From assembly GCF_036985505.1 (NCBI RefSeq), contig NZ_BTGQ01000007.1, forward strand, positions 134,792 to 198,791: a stretch of DNA of 64,000 bases, in the 5' to 3' direction. This DNA is from Croceitalea sp947503285. Lineage in GTDB: Bacteria; Bacteroidota; Bacteroidia; Flavobacteriales; Flavobacteriaceae. The notes below the pieces were generated by a model. It saw only the letters and a list, made by a program, of their open reading frames with translations. It was not told the origin of the DNA and searched no databases. Both the position numbers and the translations under genes were made by a program. Positions within the stretch are counted from its first letter, which is position 1; every line of letters starts with the position of its first letter. Below are positions 62,688 through 64,000 of this stretch, piece after piece.

Positions 62688-63250
62688 TAAAAGTCTTCTT
62701 TCAATGCTTTTTTTAAGTTTTCCAATTCTGATGGTTCAATCTCAATTTTGAAATACGGTTTTCCAAATCTTGGTTTCTCTTTTTTGATATGTTCCAAGAG
62801 TTTAAGGACTTGTTTCCGTTCCTTCTTCCATTTCTCTTTGAGTATATAATTGTCATATTGGGACACTTTATTCCCATTTAAGGATTGGTCATACATTTTT
62901 TGTTGCAATTCTAAATCCTTTCGACTGTTCTTCTCTTCTTGTTCTGCGAAATCAAATACCTTTTTGAGCATATCATGAATTTTTGGGATAGAACTGTTCT
63001 TTTGCCAGTTTCGAAGTAATTCCTCTATATAATCTAATCGTTTGTTCAAACGATGTTCAAAACCCATATGGTTCATCAAATGCTTGTTCTTTGGAGAAAT
63101 TTTAGCCCCTTCAAAGAAGTCCATCATCAGTTCCAATGTAAGTGTATGCGACTTGGAAATCTTCTTTGAAAACTCCCGATATCTTCCAGCAACTATACGA
63201 TTGATACTTATAGCTGAGAAATCACTTTTTTTCTTGTTTTTCAATTCCAT
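62687..63250 (-). CDS. bfmA: BfmA/BtgA-family mobilisation protein (cassette 2)
   Basis: 187 residues, closely similar to the protein at 10380-10943 along its full length (SINRIVAGRYREFSKKISKSHTLTLELM is identical). Upstream lies the third oriT-like hairpin. No relaxase follows; the gene is bounded by the conserved 3' block. The relaxosome accessory role is inferred from the family. Confidence 0.8.
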   Translation of the reverse strand: MELKNKKKSDFSAISINRIVAGRYREFSKKISKSHTLTLELMMDFFEGAKISPKNKHLMNHMGFEHRLNKRLDYIEELLRNWQKNSSIPKIHDMLKKVFDFAEQEEKNSRKDLELQQKMYDQSLNGNKVSQYDNYILKEKWKKERKQVLKLLEHIKKEKPRFGKPYFKIEIEPSELENLKKALKEDF

Positions 63251-63352
63251 TTACTGTAATTTTTTCTAGGGTTTATCGGGTCTAACAGAACATTTCTTGA
63301 TTTTTGCGTCAAAAAATATTTTGGTTATATTTTCAATTTATTGAAAATCAAT

Positions 63353-63405
63353 GGTTTGTAATCCGTAACATCGCTTTAGCGTGTTACCCTCTTGCTTTAC
63401 AAACC
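63353..63405. other. Putative oriT hairpin (copy 3)
   Basis: Outer arms GGTTTGTAA (63353-63361) and TTACAAACC (63397-63405); inner arms GTAACA (63365-63370) and TGTTAC (63382-63387) around CGC-TTTA-GCG, then CCTCTTGCT. Nearly identical to copy 1. Confidence 0.6.
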
Positions 63406-63543
63406 TTATCCGCTTCGCTGCTAAAATTTGTAAACTTTAATCAGTGCTTTTTACTCAAAAAAGTAGTTGCGCCCTATCCGATTTTTTCTTTGCGCTTATC
63501 TTCCCGAGCACTAAAAAAATCCGACAGGAACCATGCGCAAAAG

Positions 63544-64000
63544 TTAGGGTAAGGATTTGGGGGCTGCACTACTTTCAATTTCTTGTTTGCTCTTTAATTT
63601 ATCCATTAAATCCTGCATGTCTTCCCCTACTTTCTTTTGCAGTACCCTTGCATAGATTTGGGTAGTTGACAATTTTGTATGCCCCAATAATTTGGAAACT
63701 GTTTCAATAGGAACTCCATTGGATAATGTGACCGTTGTTGCAAAAGTATGTCTGGCTGCATGGAAGGTGATGTTTTTATGGATACCACATGCTTTGGCTA
63801 TCTCCTTTAAGATTTGATTGGTCTTTTGATTGCTATAGACCGGCAACAGTTCATCTGTCATTATACTTTCTTCTCGATACTTTTCAAGTATTGCTTTGGC
63901 CATGGGCAGCAACGGAATCTTGACAGGTTCATCTGTTTTAGCCCTTTTGGTATGTATCCATTGGTTCCCATCAATTCCTAATAATATTTGACTTGGCTTC
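63544..64000 (-). CDS. Tyrosine recombinase, C-terminal part (5' end outside window)
   Basis: The frame stays open upstream of the first internal ATG (63912) to the window edge (GIDGNQWIHTKRAKTDEPVKIPLLPMAK), so the gene continues beyond 64000. Visible catalytic parts are Lys in the KTDEPVKIPL strand, HAARHTFATT (His-x-x-Arg), LGHTKLSTTQIY (His and Tyr). Closely related to the ICE integrase at 47068. It probably mobilises the bfmA cassette next to it. Confidence 0.88.
   Translation of the reverse strand, partial: KPSQILLGIDGNQWIHTKRAKTDEPVKIPLLPMAKAILEKYREESIMTDELLPVYSNQKTNQILKEIAKACGIHKNITFHAARHTFATTVTLSNGVPIETVSKLLGHTKLSTTQIYARVLQKKVGEDMQDLMDKLKSKQEIESSAAPKSLP

Larger units (their letters stand above)
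62615..64000. mobile_element. Second mobilisation cassette / integrase element (cut by window end)
   Basis: Conserved 3' block, bfmA, oriT-like hairpin and a tyrosine integrase, in the same strand and order as the 10.3-11.1 kb remnant, which lacks the integrase. No left boundary repeat was found. No relaxase is present in the visible part. Confidence 0.55.

Noticed and set aside
1..64000. CRISPR array or prophage
   Set aside because: No regularly spaced repeats and no capsid, tail, terminase or lysis genes were found; the mobile genes are of the conjugative type.

Overview
The window comes from an AT-rich chromosome of the Bacteroidota, most likely family Flavobacteriaceae. This rests on the fused CcoN/CcoO oxidase, an AraC regulator with an integral-membrane sensor, LytTR-type two-component genes, a CTnDOT-type Tra/RteC conjugation set, the BfmA/BtgA mobilisation family, and TAnnTTTG-type -7 promoter elements.

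Layout. 1-10.2 kb is chromosome: a truncated amidohydrolase, a membrane AraC regulator, a PfpI/Hsp31-like protein, a fused ABC permease/M1 peptidase with its ATPase, and a divergent LytS/LytTR pair. At 10.3-11.1 kb lies a small mobilisation remnant (bfmA plus an oriT-like hairpin), followed by tRNA-Arg(UCU). From 11,430 to 48,540 lies one integrative and conjugative element (ICE) of about 37 kb, bounded by a 17-bp direct repeat. From 48.5 to 62.4 kb is a microaerobic respiration locus (hemN, usp, ccoH/G/P/Q/NO/S/I, Crp/Fnr regulator, usp). From 62.6 kb to the end is a second mobilisation cassette (bfmA, oriT-like hairpin) next to a tyrosine integrase that runs off the window.

The ICE reads from left to right: rteC, T4CP, relaxase, bfmA and oriT; radC and ssb; a long nested inverted repeat; a 14-kb cargo island; the mating-pore genes traN-M-K-J-(I)-G-F-E; a peptidoglycan amidase; a four-gene overlapping module (HTH/ImmA-type peptidase, PIN protein, radical SAM, Fe-S uracil-DNA-glycosylase-like protein); a broken ORF6N gene; a nuclease-like gene; an Xis-like HTH gene; and the integrase.

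The cargo island is an envelope and stress island: three mechanosensitive channels, TerC, TerB-like proteins, a patatin, a universal stress protein, a CotH kinase-like protein, a GIN-domain protein and an orphan Pycsar-type membrane effector. It encodes its own ECF sigma factor. Six exact copies and one weak copy of GTGACCC-N15-GTCTYA lie upstream of cargo transcription units and nowhere else that I could find, which suggests that the island carries a self-contained sigma regulon. I consider this the most interesting feature of the window.

Two other regulatory patterns stand out. Three oriT-like hairpins, each upstream of a bfmA gene, show compensatory base changes in their stems. Four TGAT-N4-GTCA palindromes sit about 50-60 nt before hemN, ccoS, ccoI/crp and usp, and probably mark a Crp/Fnr regulon.
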